Shown here: piece by piece, positions 23,640 to 36,001 of the stretch
Position numbering within the stretch: position 1 is the first letter of the stretch
Layout of the letters: each line of letters begins with the position of its first letter
DNA from: Ottelia alismoides
Taxonomy: Eukaryota; Streptophyta; Magnoliopsida; Alismatales; Hydrocharitaceae
DNA length: 64,000 nucleotides
Assembly: GCA_037367405.1 (NCBI GenBank)
Contig: JAZKJV010005542.1
Coordinates: 769,359-833,358, forward strand
Direction: 5' to 3'
Made by a program: the position numbers and the translations under genes
Notes under the pieces: generated by a model
What the model was told of the DNA's origin: nothing
The model's database searches: none
What the model saw: the letters and a program-made list of their open reading frames with translations, nothing else

Positions 23640-25622
23640 CTGCTCATTGAACTCTATGTGTTGTCTTTTTTTGGAATTTTCTGTTTTAGGGACCTTCCCT
23701 TAGAGAAGTGCTTGAGGGAAGGGGATAGAGGGACCCTCCTCAGAAGAATGAGGTAGAGGAGTGGGTTTCCGTGCAGGCATAGTGATGGAATCCATGCAAA
23801 CATAATCAATATCAATGGATGGATTCAAAAGAGATACATAAACCTTTCCTTTATTCGTATTTTTTATTATTGAAGTTTTTCCATTTTTTTATTTTGTAAA
23901 AATATCCTCAGGTAAAGGAGAGGACAAAATAATTGTCTGGCTCTTGGTGGCATCAGTATGATCGACAACATCTGAACTTGCAGCATCAATAATGCGCTCT
24001 GACCTATCATCTGGTAATCTGGTGGATTCAGTACGACTGTCTGCAATTGGGGATACAACAACATCAACACCATCATCTGGATAATCATCCTTGGTGGCTT
24101 CAACACCACCACCATCATCATCTTTAGAGGCATTAGTACCACTCTTGACTCCATCTAGCACCCTAGAATCTGTATCGTAGTGTCTCCTAGACGAGTTGCC
24201 GTCGTTTGGCTTCCTACCGCTCCTAAGTGTCACAAAATCAGCATCAAATAAATAATGAATGTCATCCAGATTGTCACCATGATAGGAGGTCTCTGTAGTC
24301 TATACCTGCTCATGCTTACTCTTCATATTGTTTGGGTTAGGTTCAATCTATGCAGGTATGGCATCCTTGCCCTTGATTATTTCCCTCATCTACTGTCAGA
24401 ACTCGTCCATCTCTCACTGCAAGGTAGCTTGCTACTCGGACAGCATGTCGGTGAGATCATTAAGGGTCAGGCTCTCATACGAATGTAAATGAGGACCGGA
24501 CGGGTTGGCCCGTTGTAAATGAGGTTGACTTTGCTTGTGTTATTGGTATGAGTGAGGAAGAGGATGGGGGTATTGCTGATGAGGTTGTTGCTGCCTCCAC
24601 TGTTGACCCTAGTATGAGGGTCGAGGACCATGCTGCTACTTCTAGGAATACTGGGGTTGTTGTGGTTGGGCGCCCTACCATGTTTGTGATGAAGGATGGT
24701 GATAGGATTGAGCACCTCCAGTCGTCCATATGAAGCTTGGGTGGTCACGATGGATCCCAGGTTGGGGATGGTACTGGGAGTACCAAATCCCGTTGACTTC
24801 TGTCAACAGCTCCTGCTTCTCACAAACTAGCAGGGAAAGGGATGCCAAGAGCTGATTCAGCTGATACACCACAAATTAAGAATCTGAGGAAGGGGTGGTG
24901 GTAATTGGTAAAGCGGGATTGACTGGATCGGCTCCACCTGAATGTGATGGAACTGACAGTACAAAGGGAAGGGTTGAAATGAACTACTCCATGAATCAGT
25001 ATGTGACCTAGAATGTGCTTGAGAAGCCGTCTCTACCTCTTGGAGACACATGGTCTTGGTCTTCATGTCACTAAGAGTTTGATCCATCTCATCAATCTTA
25101 TTGAGCTTGGGAAGTCAGTGGCACATCTTCTTCTCAATAATATCCATCTGATCCAACTTCTAGCTGATGATTCCCATATCGGCAATTAAAGACTCTGCTA
25201 GTATTTCTGTCTCATAAGAGGAAGAAGGACCGGCCTTAATACATGCTATCCTTTGATATGAATCACCTGCGGGAGGCTTCCCCTAAGTATAGACCTAAGT
25301 CATGGACATCACAGTGTAGTTTTCATCCATCTCCTCTTAAATGACCCAGAACTGATCTTCATCCATGTCAAAATATGAACTTCCACACGAGACGTTCACA
25401 ATCCCCTGCAGCTCAAGTGTCAGCCCATAGAAGAAACTCTAGATGAGGTTGGGCTTGCTGGACTTATGGTGGGCGATGAGCTCTCAGAATCGATCCCATG
25501 CTTCTTGTAATTGCTCATTAGGGATCATGGTGAAGTTGTTAATCATGACACTAGCTGCATTGGTCCGACTGAGCAGAAAATACATGTTTATATAGTTCGG
25601 TCCGGAGCAGCTTCCAAGTGGT
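23640..25622 (-). pseudogene. Gag of element C, C-terminal part
   Basis: A frame near 25500-25300 gives EAWDRF, FFYGLTLELQGIVNVSCGSS and DEDQFWVI, matching the retrotransposon gag domain (EAWERFKELL, FYNGL....RN.VDASAGGS, T..EAYEL). Upstream of it is NAASVMINNFTMIPNEQLQ. The frame 24233-23889 starts MTLRSGRKPN, the well-known junction motif between gag and protease in this group. The stretch between is rich in Gln, His, Pro and Ser and has no visible zinc knuckle. The N-terminal part of gag lies beyond the copia insertion, at 36002-36607. Confidence 0.88.
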
Positions 25623-26904
25623 TGTTGGACATGCGAGCCCACGACGAGCCATTATGCAATAAATATTATTGCAACTCACTCCTTAATCTGAAATGAGGAA
25701 TAACTAATTTGTATAATAGGTCTTTTAGTACAATTATGGTTATGTACCATGTCCATCTTAATGATCATACAACTATTGATTCAATTATTGAATTATAGAG
25801 GCTGGTGCTGGGATGAATATCTAAAGAGTTAGAATGAGGACTCATCAAGCACTGTCAAATGATTATTAAGATGTGATCTCCAACCTGAGTAGGAGATGGC
25901 AATCCTTGTCTCTAAAGGATGATATCTGACCAACCTCTTGATGCAGGTCCTCTGCATAGGAATAGATATTCGGAGGTGTCAGATTAGTTAGGTTAAAGAG
26001 TTGACTTAACGAGATCGAGGTAACCAAAAACCTTTGTCGTATGCTGTCATGGTATAGGAAGGCATCCTCTGACCAGAGACAGATGTGTTATTATATGACT
26101 GAGTATGTACATTTGGTAGACCGATACGTTGATGGCCTAATCAAGGTCTATATACGGGCGAGCTGGTGTGCACATAAGGGCATATGAGTAATATGATCTC
26201 TTAAAGGGATCATACAGGTTCATTTACTGAACCGAAAGACATGAGCTCACTCATGAGATATTGGGATTCATATTCCGTGCACGGTCGTATCGCTTTGGAA
26301 GCTTGACTGAATTTATAGGTTCGATATATTCTTTTGGAAAGTATATGATTAACACCATGGTATGATATATGCGTTTGGAAAGTATATGATCGATACCAAC
26401 TCCCAATGGTCGAATGAGAAAACTTAATGATAAACCCCATAAGGAGATAGTCTAAAAGAGATCTAAAAAATTTCGGGTTTAATCTAGGTCTTCCAGTATG
26501 TAGGATGTAGAGGTATTAGGAATACCTGCATGTGATGTGATCATAAATGATTGTATAACCATGACGCTTCCATTCCTAGGGAGTGATGAAACGGGTCTGG
26601 CTTTTAGTGACTCCTCTCAATAGAGAAGTGATCTGATCTTGGTCCAAATGTTGGACATTGATCTGAATATGATTCAGATGCAATGAGAAGATTAGATTGG
26701 TGGTCTTGATTTAATCAAGCATATATAGGAGGCCCACAAGATCTGAATTTGAGATGTGATCTCAATATCCAAGTAACTATACGTGGAACAATACAATCAC
26801 CCTGTCCTTATCTCCAAGTATCCAGGAGAAAGCGCATTATCCTTGAAGGAGTTCAAGAATGATTCCATTATTGATTTATATATATCCAAGCATTGAGATA
26901 TGGA

Positions 26905-27365
26905 TGATTAAATGTGATTTAATAGTAAAATATGATATGAAATTGATTCGTATTATTTATCCATATAAAAAGAGCTATCTAAGATAATTAAATGTGATTT
27001 AATTATCAAAGATGTGAATAATGTGAATGTGATCCATATTATTTAGGAACATGAGAATAGAGATTCAAGATGATTAAATATGATTTAATTTTCATGGATA
27101 TAAATAATGTGGATAATACTATCCATATTAATCAGGTTATTATAAATGTGATTTATAATATATTGGAGAGGGTATATTGTGATTAATATTTGTTGGTTAA
27201 TTATTGATGTGAATTTGATTCACATTGGATGATTAATTGAAAATATAATTTACATTTTGTTTGGGGATGTGAATGTGTTCACATTTTTCCAATGGCATGA
27301 TTGCAATATTTCACAAGATAATTGTGAATTATTTTTGTGAAATAATTTACAACAAATGTTGTTGT
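26905..27365 (+). repeat. Hairpin series in copia-1 5' LTR
   Basis: At least eight short inverted repeats follow one another, most with GTG in the loop. Clear cases are ATTAAAT/ATTTAAT (26907-26923), GATAATTAAAT/ATTTAATTATC (26983-27007, perfect 11-bp arms), ATTATAAAT/ATTTATAAT (27139-27159), ATGTGAA/TTCACAT (27267-27284) and ACAACA/TGTTGT (near 27351). The second LTR has the matching series at 34690-35155. Confidence 0.8.
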
Positions 27366-27387
27366 AAATCTTGGAGATATCATGAGG

Positions 27388-27440
27388 TAATGAGATCTCA
27401 TGAGATAATGAGATCTCATGAGATAGTGAGATCTCATGAG
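27388..27440 (+). repeat. Palindromic 18-bp tandem repeat in copia-1 LTR
   Basis: Three units of TAATGAGATCTCATGAGA stand head to tail. Each contains the 12-bp palindrome ATGAGATCTCAT. The 3' LTR copy (about 35173-35226) is more degraded. Confidence 0.85.
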
Positions 27441-27674
27441 TGGACGTCCCCCCTTTTTAAGGGGATGTGGTTTATCTCTACATTATCTCCAATGATAATT
27501 AATTGATTTAATTTGAATTTAAATATATTAATTTATTGATATATATTAATTTAAGTTAAATTAATTGTTGTTATGTTTTCACCACAAAATCATGGCCATT
27601 GAAAGAAACACAAATCAATCTCATCCATTGATTTTGTGTTGTCCATGGATTGAGATCCATGGATCTCAAAACAC

Positions 27675-27682
27675 TATTTAAG
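27675..27682 (+). promoter_or_regulatory. TATA-like box of copia-1 5' LTR
   Basis: TATTTAAG here corresponds to TATATAAG at 35454-35461 in the 3' LTR, in the same context (CACTAT...G..GAGGCACCCCTTGC). The 3' copy is the better consensus. A CT-rich leader begins about 50 bp downstream. Confidence 0.55.
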
Positions 27683-28204
27683 ATGAGGCACCCCTTGCTC
27701 TTCAAGATATATGATTAATCCATAAGCTCTCTCTCTCTACACGCCAAAGGTGCTCTCCCTCTCTCTCCCATTGTGTTCGTCCACCATGGAGCCCAAGAGA
27801 GAGTCGTCATCGCCGCAGCATCGTCGTTATGTTGCCGGATCATCTACTCATGGATCTCCATCTCCTTCGGTGTGCCTTGCTCATGAAGAAGATGTTGGAT
27901 CTCGTGTGAGGGGATCAGGAGATCCGTTGCTTGGATCATCAACATGGATTGCGAGGAGTATGCTTCTCATCAACGTGCTGGCAAGCGTCACCTCCGTTGG
28001 ATCGGACATGAGTCTGGAGGTCTCTTGGTTTAGAGACTCGATCGCAATCACGCTTCAAGAGATAACCCTAGTACCTATTTGTGGTTTAGATGAAATGGTC
28101 CAAGAAGTATTCTTAAATCATGTGGTTTCATCGTTTAAAATTTTTAAATTCTGCTGCATCGAGCAACTATGCTCCCGATCGCATTCGATGCGATCCACAC
28201 GCTT

Positions 28205-29900
28205 GGGCTCGTTGGGGTTCGTGAAAATTTTTGTCGCATTTCAATTTTCGCAGCCCTATTTTGTGATATTTTCGGCCCCGCTTAAAATGTTTAAACATGA
28301 ATTTTATTATGTTCCCCATTAAACAAGGAAAATGTGGAATTTGGGTTTGTGTAATTTGGATTTCGTTTGCTCAAGATATTATCGTTTTAATGACGATATG
28401 TCCACTGTTTCGGGGATGGCGGTTAGTGACGTGATTAAGATGTTAATTATTGTTCTAAAATGCCTGGAAATGCATTCTAATCACATAGTTTCTATTTTAA
28501 ATCAAACTATCGAACTCTAAAAATTTATTTTGCTTAATTTCGATTTGAATTGAATGAGATATATTAATTTTAGTGAGTATGGGTCACTGCTGAAAATTAC
28601 ATACTCAACCATGAAACTTGTGATTGTCATTTAAGTAACTTGTGAAATTAATGGTTAATTTCTTAAAATAATTATAAATAATATTCGGGAAAGATTAGAA
28701 TAATATTTTTTCTCTTAAATGACATTGCCTCAACCAATGAATGATTAGATTAGATCTAGATCACCAATTGGTTACTTGATACACCTTCATCAAACTTGTC
28801 ACTTGAATAGGTTTTGGGAATTTGTCTAGAAAATGTCTTTATAATCAAACTGTTTTGATTATTACTATACGATATAATTTTGGTTGAAAAAATGATGAAC
28901 ATCTCAAGTATAAAGTGATTGACTCAGCATTCTTTTTTTCCCGAGGCGGATATGGTGCCGAGTTGGGGAGTGTTGGGGTAGCAGGTTGCACTGTGTGTGG
29001 TCTGTCCCACTCCCGTCGGTTCTGGACATGACAACGGGTAGGGAACGAATGATGCTTGATATATGGTGTATTTTCTAATTATTAAAATTTGAATAATACG
29101 TACTTTGAGATAATACCACTACTTCAAGTAACAATCAAGTTTGTTGATTGAATTGGATTGATAATTGATTTAATGAGATTAAAGTAATTATATCCAATTA
29201 ATACACTCTATTATGATAGATGTATTTTCCGTTATAAGAATTAATTATATGAATGTGATTCATGATAATTAATTAAATTTGAATATGAGGTGGAGGATCA
29301 CATACCTGACATCTATGGTCTCTCATCAAGGCGAAGGGTTCCGTCGCCAGGGATTGTGTGTAGGAGACACCTGTCTAAAGTAACAGCTCCTGCATGCAAG
29401 CGCATCTGGATCGGGCTCTTTGCTTCTCGAAAGAGTAAGGTCTTATGCGTAGTGACCCTAGTATCAGTTCCTCGTATTATTGGGGCGATATTGGATTGCG
29501 CATAGTGAGTTCCATTCCTGTTGACGGTTGGTTCAATTAACAACGGGTCAACATCATCTTAGGGGTGGTGGGCTCGGATGTTAAAGACCGAATTGGTAAA
29601 TGCAAGCTGGACTTGCAAGGCGGAATGAGTACCCGCTTCTTTTTATCGGAGTTGTAGTTTCTCATATTATTGGGATGCAACAAAGATAGGAAAGGAGATC
29701 CTAGATCTTGCTAGAGATATAATGGTAAGAATATCTCTTACATTGAAAGTGATTAAGAGAATGAACTTTCAATGTTGATAAAGCAAGACCACTTTGATAT
29801 AAAAATTCCTAAATCAAAGTAAAATATGTATATATGTATATGTATATATATATTTATGCAAATATCTTATTTCAGATAATCCTAATTAAACCCACTCAAA
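28205..29900 (+). other. Copia-1 leader region, unusually long
   Basis: After the LTR homology ends there is no recognisable tRNA-Met primer site (TGGTATCAGAG type). The stretch is AT-rich to 28900. A GC-richer block follows (about 28930-29040 and 29285-29660) with no transposon protein motif, and a TATATG repeat lies near 29825-29855. The block may be captured sequence. I see no gene. Confidence 0.5.
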
Positions 29901-31060
29901 GCTATACTCAATAATAACCAGTGTAATATCATGAATTGAATTCATGATCAAGATATTATCCTTGCAATTGGAAACAGAATGTATGTGGTTGTAATATGAC
30001 AGTTTCCTCATAAAAATGAGGAGTGACAATTAAATAAGACAATAAGAAATTACCTCAGGGTTTGTATGTCTCTATAGTCTTAATCCCTTATCAAGTGTAC
30101 TTTGAAAGTGACATGTCGATGATAATTGTCAACTTAAACCTTATAAAATCAAAGAAGATGTTTCGACATACATATGTGCTCTCAACATTTAATCATGAAT
30201 GACATGGTTCACTGCATTATGCAGAACGATAGCTCTATAAGGAGATGATGTATTCAAAATGTTTGAATACATGCTTGGATCAAATTATTTAAGAATTTAG
30301 ATGAATGTAGATATGATGAATGCCATCATTCTATTGTTTATACTCAATTCACTCATGCATCTTCATAATACTTGTATTGTATGAATTAAATGAAGCATGT
30401 ATAAATGTTGAAATACTCTTACATTGAAATCTTTTGAGTTCAACATAAGAGAACATTTGTCTTAAGCAATGGTTGTTTATAGATAATGGGAGCGCAGTGG
30501 AAGCATGGGTATGACCCAAGTAAGAAGGAGAGTCAAAGAGTTGACTATACTTCTGTGGCTTCCATATGACATCCAAAGAATTGGATGAATACAAATACTG
30601 CAATAAACCGATATATTGATAGTATGCCTATCTGGACTATCTAGGATCCTTAGAGAAGGACTCGGATAGTGCATCGAAATAATGTATATTTAATCATTGA
30701 AATTGACTTTCTTATACTATAATATTAAAGTCTAATAATTATATCTCATTCTTATAATGACACTTACAATTGTTGCATATGTTGTAGAAGATTATTAAAT
30801 TTGATCTTAAGGATTAATAGTCATCTATATGGGAACTGATACAATTGTTGCAACAATCTCCACAGGATAGATAGACTTCATATTTTCAGTGGGAGAGCTC
30901 TTGGTCTTAGATAATGTCTCTATGACCTAGATATTAGAATACATTCATTGTAGGAGATGAACATGTATTATGGAATAAACTTATCATAAAGAGTTATGAT
31001 AGTGGACTCTACTAAATTAGAATATAAATGAAAGTTTCATTAACATTTCTAATATTGAAA
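29901..31060 (+). pseudogene. Probable degraded gag and protease region of copia-1
   Basis: By position this should encode gag and protease. I find only broken phases without a clear zinc knuckle or DTGA motif. Near 30200-30700 short phrases such as FIDNGSAVEAW and DSDSASK appear in one phase. The call rests on position between leader and integrase. Confidence 0.4.
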
Positions 31061-31069
31061 ATTAAACCT

Positions 31070-31730
31070 TAATAGATCAATAGGAGGATGAAGATCATTT
31101 GACAATGATCTGGCATCTAGTCTTGGACATATGTCTATTTATATGATTGATATACTAGTGAGATATTGAACTTTAGATTGTCTAAAGGTTCAAATCTTAC
31201 ATACTTGTGAATATTGTATTCGAAGTAAATATGTTTAATACACTCTTCTCTGAGAATTGTGTAAGATGCCATGATATTCAATATCTTATACATATTGATG
31301 TATGTGGATCATCTGTATCATAATAAACATTGATGATATGTGATATCATTCGATGATTATTTGTGACATAAGATTCCCTCGTTTCACCTTAGAAACCTTC
31401 GAAATGTTCAAAGATTTCACAATTTTGGTTTAGAACCAAAGTTTGAAGGAAGATAAAATGAATTTGATCTAACCTAGGTAGCAAGTACCTATTAGATGAA
31501 TTCAAGTAATAACTTATGGAGATAGGAATATCATTCCTATCTCATTTCTCCTAATACACCTAGACTCAATGGAGTTGTAGGGAGATATAATTAGATGATG
31601 TGTGATATGATTTGATAACTGATTAATCTTAGCATAGTTATCTATTAGTTTCCAAGGTATATATGTAGTAGAGACTACAATATATATCCTTAATAAGGTT
31701 CCATGCAAGTAAGCTAGAATCTAGCACCAG
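31070..31730 (+). pseudogene. GAG-pre-integrase and integrase core of copia-1
   Basis: The phrase LASSLGHMSIYMIDILV with CEYCIRSKYV (31105-31230) matches the copia GAG-pre-integrase domain (LWH.RLGH....RI..LV, C..C..GK). Further on, HLDSMEL and the stretch encoding VVETTIYILNKVPCK (31545-31710) match the integrase blocks TPQLNGVAER and A.ETA.YILN.VP.K. Stops and frameshifts are many. Confidence 0.8.
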
Positions 31731-32039
31731 AGGGTGCTACTTCATTGGGAATTTAAAGAATGGTATTGGATGCCTACTTTATGACCTTGAGATTCTTAAA
31801 GAATTTCATCTCTAAGATTATGATTCTAAGATGATGACTTTCTTGAGATCAAGATGAAAATGAAGTGAAGGAACTCATTGAATCTTGAGAAGATAATGAG
31901 GCTCCTTAAGTCAAAAACTAAAAAGAAAACTAAAGATGAAACACAAATACCTCTTTAAATGAGTTTGAAGATGAATTCCATGTGGTAGATAAGCCTGACA
32001 ATGATCTGACTTCATATGATGAAGCTTCTGAAGATCATG

Positions 32040-32760
32040 ACATGGAGAGATGGATGTTACCAGTAAAGTCTAAATGTAGACTTCATATACAAGTGTTGTA
32101 TATGGACCCTCTAGGATCCACCTATAAGGGTAAAACCCGTTAATACGTAAATGGATCTTCAAGATAAAGAGGGAATCTGATGAGAAGGTAAAAACTTTCA
32201 AAGCATGGCTCGTATCTACAAGATACACACGAAGAGAGGACATCGCTTGTGATGAGACTTCTTCTTCAGTGACCATGCTTAAACCCATCAGAATATTTCT
32301 AACTATAGCTTCACAACTTGACTTTGACATCTTCGAAATGGAAGTCAAGATTGCATTCCTCTATGAAAACCTCTCCAAGGATATTCATAAGTAGTGGACC
32401 CATGGCTTCATGGTTGAGGAAAGCAAGGTGTGCAAGTTGAATAACTCCATCTATGGACTCAAATAAGCTTCTTGTAGTTGGAACATAAGATTTGATGGAA
32501 TTATAAATGTTATGATTTCAAATAGAATCTTGATGAACCATGTGAACCTTAGTGGGAGTACCAATGTGTTCATCGTGCTAAATGTAGATAATATCTTAAT
32601 CATTTGCAATGAGATAATGATGATAATAAGTGTTTTATGATCTGGCTATTTCATACCTTGAGATATGATCTCAAGGATACCTCTTAGATCTTAGTTCTGA
32701 AGTTGTTTAGAAGCAAAGAGAAGAGAGAGAATTGTGATTGTCACATTATTGGTACATCCT
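32040..32760 (+). pseudogene. Reverse transcriptase of copia-1
   Basis: Near 32140-32600 one phase reads WIFKIKRESDEKVKTFKAWL, YTRREDIACDETSSSVTMLK, EMEVKIAFLYENL, VCKLNNSIYGLK and NVFIVLNVDNILIICNE. These follow copia RT (W.FK.K...G...KARLVA, YDETFSPV, Q.DVK.AFLNG.L, V.KL.KSIYGLKQA, LYVDDI). The active-site YVDD is NVDN here, and stops follow IYGLK and elsewhere. It is non-functional. Confidence 0.88.
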
Positions 32761-33129
32761 GGATATATTCTATCCAAGGAAGGCTCCTTTCCCTTAAAGA
32801 TTTGGTACTGACCAATATGAAGGTAAAGCATATCTAGTGTTGATGATGCTAAAACTGCTTGCCCTTGTGCATTGGTTGCTAGAAGACTGGTATGTGCTAG
32901 ATATTTACGAAAAGACAATAGACATGGGAGTAGTAAAATGTTGTTAATCTTACTATGGAGATAAAAAACTTAGTTGCAATAATAAAACAATATCTTGAAA
33001 GATGACAAGACTTAGAGATAATGATCTCAAAGTCTCGTCAAGAACCTTAGACTTTATAGATAGTGATCTAAAAGGTCTTAACTGCAGATACCTTAAGAGA
33101 TAGAGATCGCTGGGAATAAGAGTATTCTG

Positions 33130-33404
33130 ATGAGGATAATTGAAATAACACACTGGCTATAACGATTGTTGAGTTGTAGTGTCAAAGACACTATGACTGC
33201 CTCAATATTGAGTATTGCTTGCATAAGATGCAGCTTTCGCATTGGATGTGAGCATTGTTACTGAGGGATATGCAAGTGTCGTAAAAGGACTTGAAATAGT
33301 CTCTCGGTAACAAAGTGACTGATCAGCTTACCAGGCTATATTAAATAGCCTATGATTGTCACATGAGTGTGGGTTTAATGATTAGCCCATTAATGGCTCT
33401 TTGG
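33130..33404 (+). pseudogene. RNase H C-terminal remnant of copia-1
   Basis: By position between RT and the purine tract this should be RNase H. A broken phase ends with HMSVGLMISPLMAL shortly before the 3' LTR, in the place of the copia C-terminus. Catalytic residues are not discernible. The segment at 32760-33130 before it is degraded as well. Confidence 0.45.
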
Positions 33405-33417
33405 CCTAGTGGGAGAT
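33405..33417 (+). other. Polypurine tract of copia-1
   Basis: CTAGTGGGAGAT lies directly before the 3' LTR start TGTTGG. The AGTGGGAGA-type tract is usual in plant copia elements, and copia-2 has CAGTGGGAGACT at 54220-54230. Confidence 0.85.
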
Positions 33418-36001
33418 TGTTGGACATGCGAGTCCACAACGAGCCATTACGCAATAAATGTTATTGCAATTCACTCCTTAATCTGAAATGAAGAATAACT
33501 AATTTGCATAATAGGTTCCTTAGTGCAATTAGGGTTAGTACCATGGCCATCTTAATGATCATACAGTTATTGATTCAATCATTGAATCATAGAGGCTGGT
33601 GCTTGGATGAATATCTAAAGAGTTAGATTGAGGACTCATCAAGCACCGTCAAATGATTGTTAAGATGTGATCTCTAGCCTGAGTAGGTGATGGCAATCCT
33701 TATCTCTAAAGGTTGATATCTGATCGACCTCTTGATGCAGGTCCTCTACATAGGAATAGATATTCGGAGGTGTCAGATTAGTTAGGTCAAAGAGTTGACT
33801 TAACAAGATCGAGATAACCAAATACCTATGTCGTATGCTATCACGGTATAGGCACGCATCCTCTAACCAGAGATAGATATGTTTCTATATGACTGAGTAT
33901 GTACATTTGGTAGACCGATAGCTTGATGGCCTAATCAAGGTCTATATACCGGTGAGCTGGTGTGCATATAAGGGAATATGAGTAATACGATCTCTCAAAG
34001 GGATCATATAGGTTCATTACCGAACCGGAAGAGATGAGCTCACTCATGAGATATTGGGAAGATCAAATTCCATGCACAGTCGTCTCGCTTTGGAAGCTTG
34101 ACTGAATTTATAGGTTATATATATACTTTTGGAAAGTATATGATCAACACATGGGTATGATATATGCTTTTGGAAAGTATATGATTGATACCAACTCCTA
34201 ATGATCAAATGAGAAAACTTAATGATAAAACCCTGAAGAAGACAGTCTAAAAGAGATCTAAAACTTCGGGTATAATCTAGATCTTCCAGGATGTACAGGT
34301 ATTAGGAATACTTGAGGGTGATGTAATCATAAACGACTGTATAACTATGACGCTTCCATTCCTAGGGAGTGATGAAATGGGTCTGGATTTTAGTGACTCC
34401 GCTCAGTAGGTAAGTGATCTGATCTTGGTCCAAATGTTGGACATTGATCTGAATGTGATTCAGATGCAATGAGAAGATTAGATTGGTGATCTTCATTTAA
34501 TCAAGCATCTATAGGAGGTCCGCAAGATCTGTATTTGAGATGTGATATCAATATCCAAGTCACTATACATGGAATAATACAATCGCCCTATCCTTATCTC
34601 CAAGTATCCAGGAGAAAGCGCATTATCCTTGAAGGAGTTCAAGAATGATTCCATTGTTGATTTATATATATCCAAGCATTGAGATATGGATGATTAAATG
34701 TGATTTAATCGTAAAATATGATATGAATTTGATTCGTATTATTTATCCATATAAGAAGAGACATCTAAGATAATTAAATGTGATTTAATTATCAAAGATG
34801 TGAATAATGTGAATGTGATTCTTATTATTTGGGCACATGAGAATAGAGATTCAAGATGATTAAATATGATTTAATTATCATGGATATGAATAATGTGGAT
34901 AATACTATCCATATTAATTAGGTATTTTATAAATGTGATTTATAATATATTAGAGAGGGCATATTGAGAGTAATATTTGTTAATTAATTATTGGTGTGAA
35001 TTGGATTCACATTGGATGATTAATTGAAAATATAATTTACATTTTGTTTTGGGATGTGAATGTGTTCACATTTTTTCAATGACATGATTGCAATATTTCA
35101 CAAGATAATTGTGAATTATTTTGTGAAATAATTTACAACAAATGTTGTTGTAAATCTTGGAGATATCACGAGGTAATGAGATCTCATGCGATAATAAGAT
35201 CTTATGAGATAGTGAGATCTCGTGAGTGGATGTTTCCCTTTTTAAGGGGATGTGGTTTATCTCACATTATATCCAATGATAATTAATTTATTTAATTTGA
35301 ATTTAAATATATTGATTTATCGATATATATTAATTTAAATTAAATTAGTTCTTGTTGTGTTTTCACAACAAAATCATGGCCATTGAAGGAAACAAAAATC
35401 AATCTCATCCATTGATTTTGTGTTGTCATTGAGATCCACGGATCCCAAAACACTATATAAGAAGAGGCACCCCTTGCTCTTCAAGATATATGATTAATAC
35501 ATAAACTCTCTCTATCCCTCTCTCTCTACACACCAAAGGTTCTCTCCCTCTCTCCCATTATGGTCGTCCACCATAGAGCCCAAGAGAGAGTCGTCATCAC
35601 CGCAACATTGTCGTTATGTTGCTGGATCATATACTCATGGATTTCCATCTCCTTCGGTGCACCTCGCTCGTGAAGAAGATGTTGAATGTCATGTGATGAG
35701 ATCAGGAGATCCGCTGCTTGGATCATCAACATGGATTGCAAGGAGTATGCATCTCATCAACGTGCTCGCAAGCGTCTCCTCCTTTGGATCGGATTTGAGA
35801 TAGGAGGTCTCTTGTTTTAGAGTCTCGATCGCAACCACGCTTCAAGAGGTAACCCTAGTACCTATTTGTGGTTTAGATGAAACGATCTAATAAGTTTTCT
35901 TGTATCATGTGTTTCATCATTTAAAATTTTTAAATTCCACTACATCGTGCCACTAGTGCGACTAGTCTCTCCCGATCACATTCGATGCAATCCACACGCT
36001 T
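33418..36001 (+). repeat. 3' LTR of copia-1
   Basis: It matches 25623-28204 in length (2584 versus 2582 bp) and order. It keeps a better TATA box (TATATAAG, 35454) than the 5' copy and the same series of hairpins (34690-35155). The shared sequence ends at ...CCACACGCTT, after which element C gag resumes. Confidence 0.92.
35454..35461 (+). promoter_or_regulatory. TATA box of copia-1 3' LTR
   Basis: TATATAAG followed about 30 bp later by a CTTGCTCTTCAAG region makes a plausible core promoter. From this LTR it would drive transcription rightwards, antisense into the gag segment and 5' LTR of element C. Confidence 0.5.

Larger units (their letters stand above)
25623..28204 (+). repeat. 5' LTR of copia-1
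   Basis: It aligns without large gaps to 33418-36001. In order it holds a conserved U3 start, a series of small hairpins (26905-27365), a palindromic tandem repeat (27388-27440), a TATA-like box (27675) and a CT-rich leader (27730-27780). The open frame 27750-28322 crosses the LTR end and is not conserved in the other LTR, where it is broken. Confidence 0.92.
25623..36001 (+). mobile_element. Copia-1: Ty1/copia retrotransposon nested in element C gag
   Basis: Two LTRs of about 2.58 kb start with TGTTGGACATGCGAG at 25623 and 33418. The interior carries degraded gag, integrase, RT and RNase H in copia order (integrase before RT) and a purine tract AGTGGGAGAT just before the 3' LTR. Gag of element C resumes right after it. 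The flanks read GTGGT on the left and GTGAT near 36004-36008, an imperfect target duplication. The 3' border is uncertain by a few bases because a terminal CA is not evident. Confidence 0.92.

Noticed and set aside
25260..25290. A further purine-tract motif (CCCCTAAGTATAGACCTAAG) inside element C gag
   Set aside because: It lacks the paired arm structure and lies in coding sequence, so I take it as chance or a decayed copy.
27750..28322. 190-codon frame crossing the end of the copia-1 5' LTR
   Set aside because: The equivalent frame in the 3' LTR is broken by stops and the frame extends beyond the LTR; it looks like chance.
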